Shown in pieces: positions 29,911-39,734 of a DNA stretch of 64,000 nucleotides (positions within the stretch are counted from its first letter, which is position 1; every line of letters starts with the position of its first letter). The translations under genes and the position numbers were made by a program. This DNA is from Marinomonas agarivorans. GTDB lineage: Bacteria > Pseudomonadota > Gammaproteobacteria > Pseudomonadales > Marinomonadaceae. The stretch is taken from the NCBI GenBank assembly GCA_002173415.2, contig NHNK02000016.1, positions 1-64,000 on the forward strand, read 5' to 3'. Under the pieces are notes generated by a model, which was given only the letters and a program-made list of their open reading frames with translations, was not told the DNA's origin and did not search any database.

Positions 29911-30585
29911 ATGGGTATTAATAACTGGCCAAAACATCAAAGACCAAGAGAAAAACTCATTAAACAAGGGGCTGATGCCCTGTCAGATGCTGAGTTGTTA
30001 GCTATTTTTCTTAGAACAGGTGTTGCAGGCGTTAATGCTATTGAGCTTGCACAACGTGTGCTGCTGCACTTTGGAAGCATTAAAGGCTTGATGGGCGCAG
30101 ACCAAAAGGCTTTTTGTGCTTGCCTTGGATTGGGCGAGGCAAAATTTGCTCAACTTCAAGCCGTGTTTGAAATGAGTAAACGCTACCTCTCGGAGAGTTT
30201 GAGTATCGAGGACGTATTTACCAATGTTGAAATGGTACAAACATTTTTAAGCGTCAAACTGCGCCATTCTCATAGAGAAGTCTTTGCGGTGTTGTTTTTA
30301 GATACACAACATCGATTGCTACACTATCAAGAACTATTTTATGGAACGATTGATTCATCACCTGTTTACCCGAGAGAAATTATCAAAGCAGCATTAAAGC
30401 ATAACGCGTCTGCTTGCATTCTAGCCCACAATCATCCATCTGGGATGACAACACCTAGTGAATCCGATATTTACATCACTAAAAAAGTGCAAGATGCACT
30501 CAACCTTATGGATATACGCTTACTAGATCATTTTATTGTTGGCAATGGTGCGCCTTTATCAATGGCAAAACATGGCTATCTGTAA
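29911..30585 (+). CDS. radC: RadC family protein (JAB/MPN domain)
   Basis: 224 residues. An N-terminal helix-hairpin-helix region (SDAELLAIFLRTGVAGVNAIELAQ; GLGEAKFAQLQAVFEMSKR) is followed by a JAB1/MPN metalloprotease-like domain with AHNHPSGMTTPSESD, the full zinc motif. RadC was once linked to repair; its real function is uncertain. AAGGAGG precedes the ATG. Divergent from coaBC, the usual order. Confidence 0.95.
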   Translation: MGINNWPKHQRPREKLIKQGADALSDAELLAIFLRTGVAGVNAIELAQRVLLHFGSIKGLMGADQKAFCACLGLGEAKFAQLQAVFEMSKRYLSESLSIEDVFTNVEMVQTFLSVKLRHSHREVFAVLFLDTQHRLLHYQELFYGTIDSSPVYPREIIKAALKHNASACILAHNHPSGMTTPSESDIYITKKVQDALNLMDIRLLDHFIVGNGAPLSMAKHGYL

Positions 30586-30764
30586 TGAATGAATAGACTG
30601 TACATTTTTTTTACAAACTGTTTGCGTGTGATCCTGACCTGTGGGAGAATGCGCAGCGCTATTCTGCGGTATGGGATATTTTTGACTGTGTGTGGTCATG
30701 CTCCGCCTGAGGAAGTGTTAATACAGTTCCAATAATTTAGGGTAGTAAGAAAAGGTAAATAATT

Positions 30765-31001
30765 ATGTCTCGCGTATGTCAAGTTACTGGGAAACGCCCT
30801 GTTTCGGGCAATAATGTTTCTCACTCAAAACGTCGCACTAAGCGTCGTTTCTTGCCAAACCTTCACTGGCACCGTTTTTGGGTTGACAGTGAAAATCGTT
30901 TTGTACGTTTGCGTGTATCTTCTAAAGGTATCCGTATTATTGATAAAAAAGGCATCGATGCAGTTCTTGCTGAACTTCGTGCCAATGGCGAAAAAGTATA
31001 A
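30765..31001 (+). CDS. rpmB: 50S ribosomal protein L28
   Basis: 78 residues, a near-standard gammaproteobacterial L28: [35 protein letters not shown], and [21 protein letters not shown] lies ahead of the ATG. First gene of the rpmB-rpmG pair. Confidence 0.99.
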   Translation: MSRVCQVTGKRPVSGNNVSHSKRRTKRRFLPNLHWHRFWVDSENRFVRLRVSSKGIRIIDKKGIDAVLAELRANGEKV

Positions 31002-31012
31002 GGAGTTGAATC

Positions 31013-31183
31013 ATGGCATCTAAAGGCGCTCGCGATTTAATTCGTATGGTATCCTCTGCTGGTACTGGCCATTTTTATACTACGGATAAAAACAAGCGTA
31101 ATACTCCAGATAAATTGGAGTTCAAAAAGTACGATCCTGTTGTCCGTAAGCACGTAATTTATAAAGAAGCGAAAATTAAATAA
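31013..31183 (+). CDS. rpmG: 50S ribosomal protein L33
   Basis: 56 residues, starting [20 protein letters not shown] and ending YKEAKIK; the length and sequence match the cysteine-free L33 form. AAGGAG (31000-31005) precedes the ATG. Twelve nt after rpmB, followed by a strong terminator. The lack of zinc-binding CxxC pairs suggests this is the zinc-independent form. Confidence 0.98.
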   Translation: MASKGARDLIRMVSSAGTGHFYTTDKNKRNTPDKLEFKKYDPVVRKHVIYKEAKIK

Positions 31184-31201
31184 TTTGCTTTTTTCAAATA
31201 C

Positions 31202-31229
31202 AAAAGCCGGCTTTGATGCCGGCTTTTTT
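31202..31229 (+). terminator. Intrinsic terminator after rpmBG
   Basis: AAAGCCGGC and GCCGGCTTT arms with a 6-nt loop, followed by T residues. Confidence 0.92.
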
Positions 31230-31283
31230 GTGCCCTATAATTCGAACCATTAAAATAATACAGGTTCACAACAAAAAAATTCT

Positions 31284-32132
31284 ATGCCTGAACTACCAGA
31301 AGTTGAAACAACAAAGCGAGGTATCGAACCTCACTTAAAAGGCCATAAGATTATCTCTATGGTAATACGTCAGCCTAAGCTACGCTGGCCTATTCCTACC
31401 AATCTGCCTGACTTAGTAAAAGGGCTGACTGTTCTATCATTAAGTCGTCGCGGTAAATATATCGGGTTACATACAGAAAAAGGAACCATTATTGTTCATT
31501 TAGGCATGTCTGGTAGCCTGTATTTTGTTGGTGAAGGCACGCCGCCTTTATTCCACGATCATGTTGATTTTCAGCTGAGCAATGGTAAATGGTTACGTTA
31601 TACCGACCCAAGACGTTTTGGCGCTATTTTGTGGCATGACGCCTCATCAGAAGAAAAAAATGCGTCCATAAAGGACTCCTGGCAACAACATACTTTGCTG
31701 GCAAGCCTAGGCCCTGAGCCTTTGACGATGGATTTCAATGCGAATTATTTGTTTTTGAAAGCAAAAAATAAAAAACAGGCGATAAAAACCTTCATTATGG
31801 ACAGCAAACAGGTTGTTGGTGTTGGCAATATTTATGCAAATGAAGCATTATTCTTATCTGGTATCCATCCACATAAGGCGGCTGGTACGATAAATGCAGA
31901 ACAGTTTACGGTCTTAGTAGACTGCATTAAAAAAGTATTGTCTAAGGCAATTGAACAAGGCGGTACAACATTAAAAGATTTTGTCGGTGGTGACGGAAAG
32001 CCAGGGTACTTTAAACAATCTCTAAATGTATATGGTCGAGCTGGTGACCCATGCGTTACCTGTTCATCCATTTTAGAAGAGAGTCGACTTGGACAACGAA
32101 GCACTGTCTTTTGTAACAGTTGTCAGAAATAA
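31284..32132 (+). CDS. mutM: Formamidopyrimidine-DNA glycosylase
   Basis: Excises 8-oxoguanine and FaPy lesions, with AP-lyase activity. 282 residues. MPELPEVETT gives the catalytic N-terminal Pro and Glu, which fixes the start despite a weak ribosome site. The beta-hairpin Lys region (RGKYIGL), GVGNIYANEALFLSGIHP (helix-two-turn-helix) and the C-terminal zinc finger CVTC...CNSC are intact, so the enzyme should be active. Confidence 0.97.
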   Translation: MPELPEVETTKRGIEPHLKGHKIISMVIRQPKLRWPIPTNLPDLVKGLTVLSLSRRGKYIGLHTEKGTIIVHLGMSGSLYFVGEGTPPLFHDHVDFQLSNGKWLRYTDPRRFGAILWHDASSEEKNASIKDSWQQHTLLASLGPEPLTMDFNANYLFLKAKNKKQAIKTFIMDSKQVVGVGNIYANEALFLSGIHPHKAAGTINAEQFTVLVDCIKKVLSKAIEQGGTTLKDFVGGDGKPGYFKQSLNVYGRAGDPCVTCSSILEESRLGQRSTVFCNSCQK

Positions 32133-32266
32133 CTCAATGAGAGTGATATTTATTCCAGTATTTATTTTACTGGGATTGCGATAATCATCTAATCAGTTTA
32201 TTTTTGACCAGTTGAACAAGATTTATAAAATAGACAAGCAAAACATAAAAAATAAGAGGAAGCCCA

Positions 32267-33259
32267 ATGAAACGTATTTTTCTTGCATCTGCAACAACGC
32301 TAATGTTTGTTGCGTCTGCGCAAGCAGCGTCAGTTTCTCCTGCTGTTGTGTATGATCAAGCTGGTAAATTTGATAAATCCTTCAATGAAGGCGTTTATAA
32401 CGGTGTAACAAAATTTACCAAAGAAACAGGCATTAAGGTTCGTGAATTTGAACCAAAAAATGAAGCACAAGTTGAGCAAGGCTTACGTCGCCTAGCAAAA
32501 CGTGGCCTTTCTCCTATTGTTGCTGTTGGCTTCTCTATGGCTTCTGCGCTTGAGAAAGTCGCGAAAGACTATCCTGATATTAACTTCACAATCATTGATA
32601 TGGTTGTTGATCTACCGAATGTTCAGTCCGTTGTTTTTAAAGAGCATGAAGGTTCATTTGTTGTGGGCGCGTTAGCTGCAATGTCCTCTGAAACAGATAA
32701 AGTTGGTTTTGTTGGCGGTATGGATATTCCTCTTATCCGTCGTTTTGCCTGTGGCTATGAGCAAGGCGTGAAGTATGTCACCTCAAATGCTGAAGTTTTC
32801 CAGAATATGGCGGGGTCAACTCCGTCGGCCTTTAATGATCCAACCAAAGGATCTGAGCTAGCAAAAAGTCAATTCTCAAAAGGGGCTGATGTTGTATTTG
32901 CCGCAGCCGGTGGTACAGGCATTGGTGTTTATCAAGCCGCCAAAGATGAAGGCAAGCTAGCAATTGGTGTTGATTCAAACCAGAACCATATTCAGCCAGG
33001 CACCATGTTAACTTCTATGGTTAAACGTGTTGATTTAGCAGCATACAATACTTACATGGACGCAAAAGAAGGCAAATGGGCCCCAGGCGTTAGAGTATTA
33101 GGCCTTGCTGAAAGTGGCGTTGATTGGGCGCTGGATGAGCACAACAAAGCACTTGTTTCTGCTGATATGCAGGCAAAAGTAGAGCAAATTCGTAGCGATA
33201 TTGTGAGTGGCACAATTTCTGTGCATGACTATATGTCGAATAGCTCTTGCGACCTATAA
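32267..33259 (+). CDS. BMP family substrate-binding protein (nucleoside ABC importer)
   Basis: 330-residue periplasmic protein with a cleavable signal peptide (residues 1-20, ending AQA-AS). It belongs to the BMP/Med family: VYDQAGKFDKSFNEGVYNG, VGFSMASALEKVA, KVGFVGGMDIPLIRRFACGYEQGVKY, VFAAAGGTGIGVYQAA and AIGVDSNQNH are the family's ligand-binding segments. Relatives bind purine or pyrimidine nucleosides. It is followed by a hairpin and then by ATPase, two permeases and cytidine deaminase, so a nucleoside is the likely ligand. Confidence 0.93.
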   Translation: MKRIFLASATTLMFVASAQAASVSPAVVYDQAGKFDKSFNEGVYNGVTKFTKETGIKVREFEPKNEAQVEQGLRRLAKRGLSPIVAVGFSMASALEKVAKDYPDINFTIIDMVVDLPNVQSVVFKEHEGSFVVGALAAMSSETDKVGFVGGMDIPLIRRFACGYEQGVKYVTSNAEVFQNMAGSTPSAFNDPTKGSELAKSQFSKGADVVFAAAGGTGIGVYQAAKDEGKLAIGVDSNQNHIQPGTMLTSMVKRVDLAAYNTYMDAKEGKWAPGVRVLGLAESGVDWALDEHNKALVSADMQAKVEQIRSDIVSGTISVHDYMSNSSCDL

Positions 33260-33269
33260 TTAAGCCATT

Positions 33270-33310
33270 AAAGCAGCCGTTTACTTTAATAAGGTAAACG
33301 GCTGCTTTTG
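33270..33310 (+). terminator. Hairpin after the BMP gene
   Basis: 15-nt arms (33270-33284 and 33294-33308) around a 9-nt loop, then TTTG. It may partly terminate transcription, which would favour high expression of the binding protein over the downstream transporter genes. Confidence 0.8.
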
Positions 33311-33401
33311 TATATAAATCTTAATATTGCATGGAAGGTAACAGAACAGCAGGGAATGAATTAAACGAGGTGGTTAACACTACCGACAACAATAGATAAC
33401 G

Positions 33402-34958
33402 ATGACAATGACGACTCCATACGCAATAGAATTACGTGGTATCAGTAAACGTTTTGGTGCAGTACAAGCCAATAAAGATATTAGTTTACAGGTTCCCGCT
33501 GCAACCATTCACGGTATTATTGGTGAAAATGGTGCAGGCAAATCCACTTTGATGAGCATCATATATGGCTTTTACGAGGCCGATAAAGGGGAAATTGATA
33601 TTGATGGGCAATTGACTCACATTCGTAATTCCCAAGATGCGATCAACGCTGGTATCGGTATGGTGCATCAGCATTTTATGTTAGTCGAAAACTTCTCAGT
33701 CTTAGAAAATATTATTCTTGGCGCTGAAGGCGGTAGTTTATTGAAAGAAGGCGTACAAGCTGCACGTAAAGAACTCCAGCGTTTAGAAGAAGAATACAAG
33801 TTAGATGTTGATATTGATGCTATTGTTGAAGACTTACCTGTTGGTCTACAACAGCGAGTAGAAATCCTAAAAGCCCTATATCGCGGTGCAAAAATTCTTA
33901 TTCTCGATGAACCTACTGGTGTGCTCACCCCACAGGAAGCCGATCACTTATTCCGTATTCTAAAAGCACTGAAAGAACAAGGTGTTACCGTTATTATTAT
34001 TACGCACAAATTGCGTGAAATTCTGGCATTAACCGATAACGTTTCTGTTATGCGCCAAGGTGAAATGGTCGCCCACAGAGAAACAGCGTTAACAAACAAA
34101 GAAGAACTGGCCGAATTAATGGTTGGTAAAAAAGTGCGCCTCACGGTAGATAAAAGCACTGCGCAACCAACAGATACCATATTGTCGGCGAAAAATGTCA
34201 GTTGGTTCGATGAACAAGGCATTGAGCGTTTGAAAAACGTGAGCTTCGATCTTAAAGCAGGAGAAATTGTCGGTATCGCTGGCGTATCTGGCAACGGTCA
34301 AAGTGAATTATTAAATGTGCTTTCTGGTATTACACCGCTATCGTCCGGTGAAATTCACTTCAATAACGAAATTATCACCACAACAAACACCAAAAATCCT
34401 CAGCAGATGCGAGAGTTAAAAATGGCCCATGTGCCAGAAGATCGCCACAAAATGGGCTTAGTAACAGGCTTTGAGGCTTATGAAGCCGCGGTGCTTGGTT
34501 ATCATGATTCGCCTGCATACAATGGCAAAGTCTTACTAAAACGTAAGGCAATGCAATCTGAATGTTTGGAACGTATGCAGAAATGGGATGTTCGTCCACC
34601 TAATCCTTATTTGAAAACCGCCAACTTCTCAGGTGGGAACCAACAAAAGATTGTAATAGCACGGGAAGTGGAGCAAAACCCAGACGCTTTATTAATTGGC
34701 CAACCTACTCGTGGTGTGGATATTGGTGCAATTGAAAATATCCATGAAGAAATTGTGAAGTTACGTGATGCTGGCAAAGCCATTCTGCTGGTGTCTGTGG
34801 AGTTAGACGAAATTATGGCGTTAAGTGATCGTATTTTAGTCATGTTTGACGGTGCCATTGTGGGCGAAGTCAGCGCGAAAGACGCAGATGAAAAAACACT
34901 CGGTTTGATGATGGCCAATGCTCTAAACGAAGACACACAAACAGGAGCACAAGCATGA
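33402..34958 (+). CDS. Nucleoside ABC importer, ATP-binding protein (two ATPase domains)
   Basis: 518 residues with two fused ABC domains, the sugar/nucleoside importer type. The first has GENGAGKSTLMSIIYG (Walker A), a variant signature around VGLQQRVEILKALYRG, and ILILDEPTGVLTP. The second has GVSGNGQSELLNVLSG (degenerate Walker A, Q for K-S region) and NFSGGNQQKIVIAREV with an unusual LLIGQPTRGVDIG Walker B (Gln for Glu). This is the usual one-active-site layout in this family. ATGA overlap with the next permease gene. Confidence 0.95.
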   Translation: MTMTTPYAIELRGISKRFGAVQANKDISLQVPAATIHGIIGENGAGKSTLMSIIYGFYEADKGEIDIDGQLTHIRNSQDAINAGIGMVHQHFMLVENFSVLENIILGAEGGSLLKEGVQAARKELQRLEEEYKLDVDIDAIVEDLPVGLQQRVEILKALYRGAKILILDEPTGVLTPQEADHLFRILKALKEQGVTVIIITHKLREILALTDNVSVMRQGEMVAHRETALTNKEELAELMVGKKVRLTVDKSTAQPTDTILSAKNVSWFDEQGIERLKNVSFDLKAGEIVGIAGVSGNGQSELLNVLSGITPLSSGEIHFNNEIITTTNTKNPQQMRELKMAHVPEDRHKMGLVTGFEAYEAAVLGYHDSPAYNGKVLLKRKAMQSECLERMQKWDVRPPNPYLKTANFSGGNQQKIVIAREVEQNPDALLIGQPTRGVDIGAIENIHEEIVKLRDAGKAILLVSVELDEIMALSDRILVMFDGAIVGEVSAKDADEKTLGLMMANALNEDTQTGAQA

Positions 34959-36052
34959 ACCAACCAAAAATCCCTGTTTGGGTAAATATCGCTCTTATTC
35001 CTTTTATTAATATTATGCTGGCGCTGTTTGTTTCAGCATTGCTTATTCTAGCCATTGGTCAAAATCCGATAGAAGCAGCTGGCTACCTACTTTACGGTGC
35101 ATTTGGCTATCAAGAAGGTGTTGGCTATACCCTGTATTATGCGACAAACCTTATTTTCACTGGTTTGGCCGTCTCCATTGCTTTTAAAGCGGGCATTTTT
35201 AACATTGGCGGTGAAGGTCAGGCTTATATTGGCGGTTTAGGCGTGGGGCTCGCTTGCTTGGCCTTTGATAGCAGTTTGCCTCTATTTGCGATTGTGCCTA
35301 TTGCCATTCTAGGAGGCGCCGCTTTTGGTGCGGCTTGGGCCTTTATTCCTGCATACTTAAACGCTAAACGTGGCAGTCATGTGGTGATTACCACCATCAT
35401 GTTTAACTTTATTTCTTTTTCGCTCATGGTTTACATCATGGACCATTGGCTGGAAAAAGAAGGGGCGATGTCACTGCGTAGTCGTGATTTCGAAGAATCT
35501 GCTTGGCTACCATCCATGCAAGATATCCTTGCAACGTTTGGTATACAAATTGATAGCTCGCCTCTCAATGCCTCTTTTATCTGGGCGCTCATCTGCTGCG
35601 TTCTAGTATGGGGATTGATTTGGCACACTCGCTGGGGCTATCAGTTGAGAACATTAGGAACCAGTACCAGCGCTGCAGTTTACGCTGGTATTAATAACGG
35701 CAAGGTGACTATTTGGGTGATGCTAATCTCAGGGGCGCTAGCAGGTTTTGTTGGCCTAAACGAAATAATGGGCTTCAACCACAGTTTGTTACTTAACTTT
35801 ACCGCTGGTTATGGTTTTGCTGGTATTGCTGTGTCCTTAATGGGTAGAAACCACCCCGTCGGTATTGTATTAGCCGCTCTCTTATTCGGTGCCTTGTATC
35901 AAGGTGGATCTGAGCTAGCATTTGAGTTGCCTAGCATCACTCCTGATATCGTAGTCGCCATTCAAGGTTTGGTTATTTTGTTTTCTGGGGCGCTTGAACA
36001 CATGTTTAAAGATCGCATCGAATCCTTTTTTCTTCGTCGTTCAGCCGCTTAG
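34955..36052 (+). CDS. Nucleoside ABC importer permease
   Basis: 365-residue multipass permease of the BPD_transp_2 family (branched-chain amino acid / sugar / nucleoside type). FKAGIFNIGGEGQAYIGGLG and RTLGTSTSAAVYAGINNGKV are the typical coupling segments. Start codon overlaps the ATPase stop (ATGA), so translation is coupled. Partner of the second permease 11 nt downstream. Confidence 0.94.
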   Translation: MNQPKIPVWVNIALIPFINIMLALFVSALLILAIGQNPIEAAGYLLYGAFGYQEGVGYTLYYATNLIFTGLAVSIAFKAGIFNIGGEGQAYIGGLGVGLACLAFDSSLPLFAIVPIAILGGAAFGAAWAFIPAYLNAKRGSHVVITTIMFNFISFSLMVYIMDHWLEKEGAMSLRSRDFEESAWLPSMQDILATFGIQIDSSPLNASFIWALICCVLVWGLIWHTRWGYQLRTLGTSTSAAVYAGINNGKVTIWVMLISGALAGFVGLNEIMGFNHSLLLNFTAGYGFAGIAVSLMGRNHPVGIVLAALLFGALYQGGSELAFELPSITPDIVVAIQGLVILFSGALEHMFKDRIESFFLRRSAA

Positions 36053-36063
36053 GAGAGTAGACA

Positions 36064-37032
36064 ATGTTTGAATCACTTATCCTTATTTTAGACGCCACAC
36101 TTCGAGTCTCTACTCCGTTAATTTTCGCGGCTCTAGCTGGTTTGTACGCAGAACGCTCAGGTATCGTAGATATTGGACTCGAAGGAAAAATGCTTGGTAG
36201 TGCATTTGCCGCTGCCGCTGCCGCCACCTTTTTTGGTTCGGCGTGGATTGGCTTATTTTTCGGTATTATGGCGTCGGTTTTTTTAGCATTACTGCATGGC
36301 TTTGCGTGTATTACTCACCGAGGGGATCACATTGTTAGCGGCGTTGCCATTAACACCATTGTGGCGGGTTTAACGGTAACACTCGGCTTGTACTGGTTTG
36401 ACCAAGGCGGTCAAACACCAAGTTTGGTTGGCGCTGAGCGCTTTGGCCCAATAACCTTCCCATTTGCAGACGCTCTGGCGGACGTGCCTGTTATCGGTCT
36501 TCTATATTCTGAGCTATTAAGCGGACACAGTGTGCTAGTTTATCTTGCTTTTGTGCTTGTGCCTGTCTCAGCATGGATTATTTATCAGACCCGTTTTGGT
36601 TTGCGTTTACGGGCAGTGGGTGAAAACCCTCATGCGGTAGATACTGCGGGTATCAATGTTGCTGCTATTCGTTATCGCGCCATGATTATTTGTGGCATTC
36701 TTTGTGGTATTGCTGGTGCTTATCTTTCTACTGCTCACAATGCGGGCTTCCTCAAAGATATGAGCGCAGGAAAGGGTTACATCGCGCTCGCAGCATTAAT
36801 TTTTGGTAAATGGCGCCCTATGTCGGTTTTGTTAGCGTGTTTATTGTTTGGTTTCCTAGATGCCGTTGCGGTCCGCATGCAAGGGGTTGAGGTTGCCGGC
36901 ATTGGTCAAGTTCCTGTTCAGGCAATTGAAGTGTTACCTTATGTCCTAACTGTACTTTTATTAGCAGGTTTTATTGGCAAAGCGGTAGGTCCCAAAGCAG
37001 TTGGTCGACCTTATGTGAAAGAAAGGAGCTAA
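36064..37032 (+). CDS. Nucleoside ABC importer permease, second subunit
   Basis: 322-residue multipass permease. TPLIFAALAGLYAERSGIVDIGLEGKMLGSAF is the conserved N-terminal part of the second permease in BMP transporters, and GLRLRAVGENPHAVDTAGINV is the coupling helix. A GGAG ribosome site lies before the ATG. One nt before cdd. Confidence 0.94.
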   Translation: MFESLILILDATLRVSTPLIFAALAGLYAERSGIVDIGLEGKMLGSAFAAAAAATFFGSAWIGLFFGIMASVFLALLHGFACITHRGDHIVSGVAINTIVAGLTVTLGLYWFDQGGQTPSLVGAERFGPITFPFADALADVPVIGLLYSELLSGHSVLVYLAFVLVPVSAWIIYQTRFGLRLRAVGENPHAVDTAGINVAAIRYRAMIICGILCGIAGAYLSTAHNAGFLKDMSAGKGYIALAALIFGKWRPMSVLLACLLFGFLDAVAVRMQGVEVAGIGQVPVQAIEVLPYVLTVLLLAGFIGKAVGPKAVGRPYVKERS

Positions 37033-37033
37033 T

Positions 37034-37435
37034 ATGATCGACTCAAAAACGGCACTGAAGCAGGCACACGATGCTATGAATAAGGCCTATGTGCCTTATT
37101 CTAACTTTTCTGTTGGTGCAGTTATTTATACCGTTAGTGGCAAACAATATTCCGGTTGTAATGTTGAAAATGCGGCTTACCCTGAAGGCACATGTGCCGA
37201 AGCGGGTGCTATTTCAGCCATGATTCTAGATGGAGAAAAAACCATTTCTGAAATCTATGTCATGGGCGAAGGCGAAAATCTCGTCACCCCTTGTGGGGGT
37301 TGTCGGCAAAAGATTCGAGAATTCTCTACATCAGCAACAAAAATCCATATTTGCTCGCCTGATGCCATCCGTAAAACCTTCTCTCTTGAAGACCTGCTGC
37401 CTGCCTCTTTTGGCCCTGAAAACTTAGAGGTATAA
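37034..37435 (+). CDS. cdd: Cytidine deaminase
   Basis: 133-residue tetrameric cytidine deaminase, converting cytidine and deoxycytidine to uridine forms. The substrate loop is YVPYSNFSVGAV, and the zinc site is GTCAEAGAI plus PCGGCRQ (three Cys ligands, catalytic Glu). AAGGAG precedes the ATG. Its position as last gene of the importer operon suggests the imported ligand includes cytidine. Confidence 0.97.
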   Translation: MIDSKTALKQAHDAMNKAYVPYSNFSVGAVIYTVSGKQYSGCNVENAAYPEGTCAEAGAISAMILDGEKTISEIYVMGEGENLVTPCGGCRQKIREFSTSATKIHICSPDAIRKTFSLEDLLPASFGPENLEV

Positions 37436-37497
37436 ACAAGCCTTTTTTATCCTCCCTAGTTAAAAATAGACACTTACTATTCACAAAAGGAATTAAG

Positions 37498-38508
37498 ATG
37501 AGTTCAATCATTAAATGGGGCGTGCTTGGCACCAGTTTTATTTCTGATGTTATGGCAAATGCTATTGCCGAAGATGAATTCAGTGAGGTTTACTCCGTCG
37601 CTGGACGCTCACTAGAACCACTCAAGACGTTTGCCGAAAAGTATAGTGTTTCGCGTGTGTTTACTGATTTTGATGCACTTATTCAAGATCCTGAAGTGGA
37701 TATCATTTACATTGCTTTACCGAACCACCTACACACAGATTATATTATTAAAGCAGCACAAGCAGGCAAAAGTATTCTATGCGAAAAGTCTTTATCTGTT
37801 GATATGGAAACGACCGTTGCTGCCCTTGCCGCTGTGGAAGAACACAATGTTTTCTTTCAAGAAGGTTTAATGTATTTGGCTCATCCCCTAGCTCAGGCAA
37901 TTTACAAAAAACTCCAATCAGGAATCATTGGTGACATACACTCTATTCGTGGCCAATATTGTGCCGCCATTAGCCAGTTTGTTAACCCTGCGAGTAAAGG
38001 CGCATTATACAATCTGGGTTGCTACCCAACGTCTTTGATGCACCTTGTTTTACAAACAGTTTTTGGTAATGAAATTTTTCATAACTATAAGGTCATGGCC
38101 TCTGGTCGACGAAGTTTAGATGGCAATATCTGTGAAACTACAGGATTATTTGAATTTATACATCCGCAAAAAAAGCAAATAATTCAATGTCATCTGCATA
38201 CCGCAGAAGATTATGGTTTGTATTCAGGCTTTACCATTTTGGGGTCAAAAGGCTACATTGAACTTGGCTCAAATCCTTGGCTACCCGAGACGAAAAACAA
38301 CCTGTTACGATTTGCTGAATACGAGCAAGACGTAATAGAAGAAAAGATTAGTGCTATTGGTGATGGTTTTGCTTATCAGGTACGTTCTGTACGAGAAAGC
38401 CTTACCAAAGGACTGACTGTTTCTCAACTGCCTATGGCAAGGCCAAGTGATTCCCATACAATAATGCGACTACTTACAGATTGGGAGCAAGCAGTACCCT
38501 CTTTATAA
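37498..38508 (+). CDS. Gfo/Idh/MocA family oxidoreductase
   Basis: 336-residue NAD(P)-dependent dehydrogenase. The N-terminal Rossmann fold has WGVLGTSFISDVMANAI (glycine motif) and PNHLHTDYIIKAAQAGKSILCEKSL, where EKS replaces the usual EKP. C-terminal substrate domain present. Substrate unknown, probably a polyol, sugar or trans-dihydrodiol. AAGG lies before the ATG; 62 nt after cdd, so linkage to the nucleoside operon is possible but unproven. Confidence 0.88.
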   Translation: MSSIIKWGVLGTSFISDVMANAIAEDEFSEVYSVAGRSLEPLKTFAEKYSVSRVFTDFDALIQDPEVDIIYIALPNHLHTDYIIKAAQAGKSILCEKSLSVDMETTVAALAAVEEHNVFFQEGLMYLAHPLAQAIYKKLQSGIIGDIHSIRGQYCAAISQFVNPASKGALYNLGCYPTSLMHLVLQTVFGNEIFHNYKVMASGRRSLDGNICETTGLFEFIHPQKKQIIQCHLHTAEDYGLYSGFTILGSKGYIELGSNPWLPETKNNLLRFAEYEQDVIEEKISAIGDGFAYQVRSVRESLTKGLTVSQLPMARPSDSHTIMRLLTDWEQAVPSL

Positions 38509-38540
38509 TGGCAAGACTTATAAATAAAAACGGTTTGCTC

Positions 38541-39443
38541 TTAAGTGGCTAAGTGCTGTTTAAAAAACTGCATTGTACGCCCCCACGACAACTCCGCTTG
38601 CTTTTTATCATAACGAGCTGTTGAATCATTATGAAAACCGTGATTTGTCTTGGGGTAAATATACGAGTTAAAAGACACATTCGCCTTTTGCAAAGCCGCT
38701 TCATACTCGGCCTTTGTTGCATTAACCCGCTTATCCAGTTCTGCGTATTGTAAGAGCATAGGAATGCGAATGTTTTTTACGAGTTCCAATTTAGCAGGTG
38801 TACCGTAGTAAGGCACAGCAGCGCTAATCGTATCTGATGCTCTTGCTGCTAGCATGTTGGAAATATAGCCACCATAACAAAAGCCCACCACACCAACTTT
38901 GTCAGTTGTCAATTCATGTTGTTTTAGGAATTTGGCCGCATTAATAAAATCAATTTCCATTTTGCCGCGATCAAGAGTACGTTGCATTGCCCGTCCTTCA
39001 TCATCATTACCTGGGTAGCCGCCCAATGTATGTAGAATGTCGGGAGCAAAGGCCACAAAACCTGCTTTAGCAATACGGCGTGCCACATCTTTAATGTATG
39101 GATTTAACCCTCGATTTTCATGTATGACGAGCACAGCTGGTGCTGTGCTGTTAGTCATATTGGTTGGAACAACTAGATAACCTCTCACCTCACCCAACCC
39201 ATCAGGAGATGGCAAGGTAGCATAACTTGCTTTGATATCAGGGTCATTGAAAGACACTTGCTCAGCGAGAGCATAATCGGGTAATAGGCCACCAGCGACA
39301 GCAGCAGCGGTTAATCCAATAGCTGCGAGACGGTTTAAAAACGTTCGTCGGTCGATATCGCCATGCGCGTATTCATCATACCAATCAAATGCTTCTTGTG
39401 GGATTGTGTGGTGTGTTTCTTGATGCAAAACCGAGTTAGACAT
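38541..39443 (-). CDS. Dienelactone hydrolase family protein with Tat signal
   Basis: 300 residues. The N-terminus has a twin-arginine signal (DRRTFLNRLAAIGLTAAAVAGG) after a 30-residue lead, so it is probably exported folded; YghX-type proteins share this layout. The alpha/beta-hydrolase core shows HENRGLNPYIKDVARR, the nucleophile in GVVGFCYGGYIS (Cys), an Asp region LLQYAELDKRV and the His in KTNHGFHND. Substrate unknown. AAGGAG precedes the ATG. Confidence 0.9.
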   Translation of the reverse strand: MSNSVLHQETHHTIPQEAFDWYDEYAHGDIDRRTFLNRLAAIGLTAAAVAGGLLPDYALAEQVSFNDPDIKASYATLPSPDGLGEVRGYLVVPTNMTNSTAPAVLVIHENRGLNPYIKDVARRIAKAGFVAFAPDILHTLGGYPGNDDEGRAMQRTLDRGKMEIDFINAAKFLKQHELTTDKVGVVGFCYGGYISNMLAARASDTISAAVPYYGTPAKLELVKNIRIPMLLQYAELDKRVNATKAEYEAALQKANVSFNSYIYPKTNHGFHNDSTARYDKKQAELSWGRTMQFFKQHLAT

Positions 39444-39734
39444 TTTTTAGATCTCCTTGAAAATAGCAAAAATAGAATAAAAGCATTACAAGTCATTCAC
39501 TATATACGGATATTTTATTAAATAAGTTGCTTTCCTGATCAAAATATAGACTTCCTTAGTTCTTCCTTTTTCAAACACCTTATGGTTTTTTAAGAAAGTT
39601 GATAACTGCGAATGCCCTTGCCATGATAAAACCGCAAGATGAGACAGAACGTAAATGGAATAAAAAGTATTTGGAGGGCAAAAAGAAAAACGCCATAATG
39701 ATCACGAAATTTAGCTACTAAGTGAGGATTTACA

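Noticed and set aside
36006-36227. Ala/Ser-rich minus-strand ORF inside the permease genes
   Set aside because: It is an antisense shadow of two well supported permeases.
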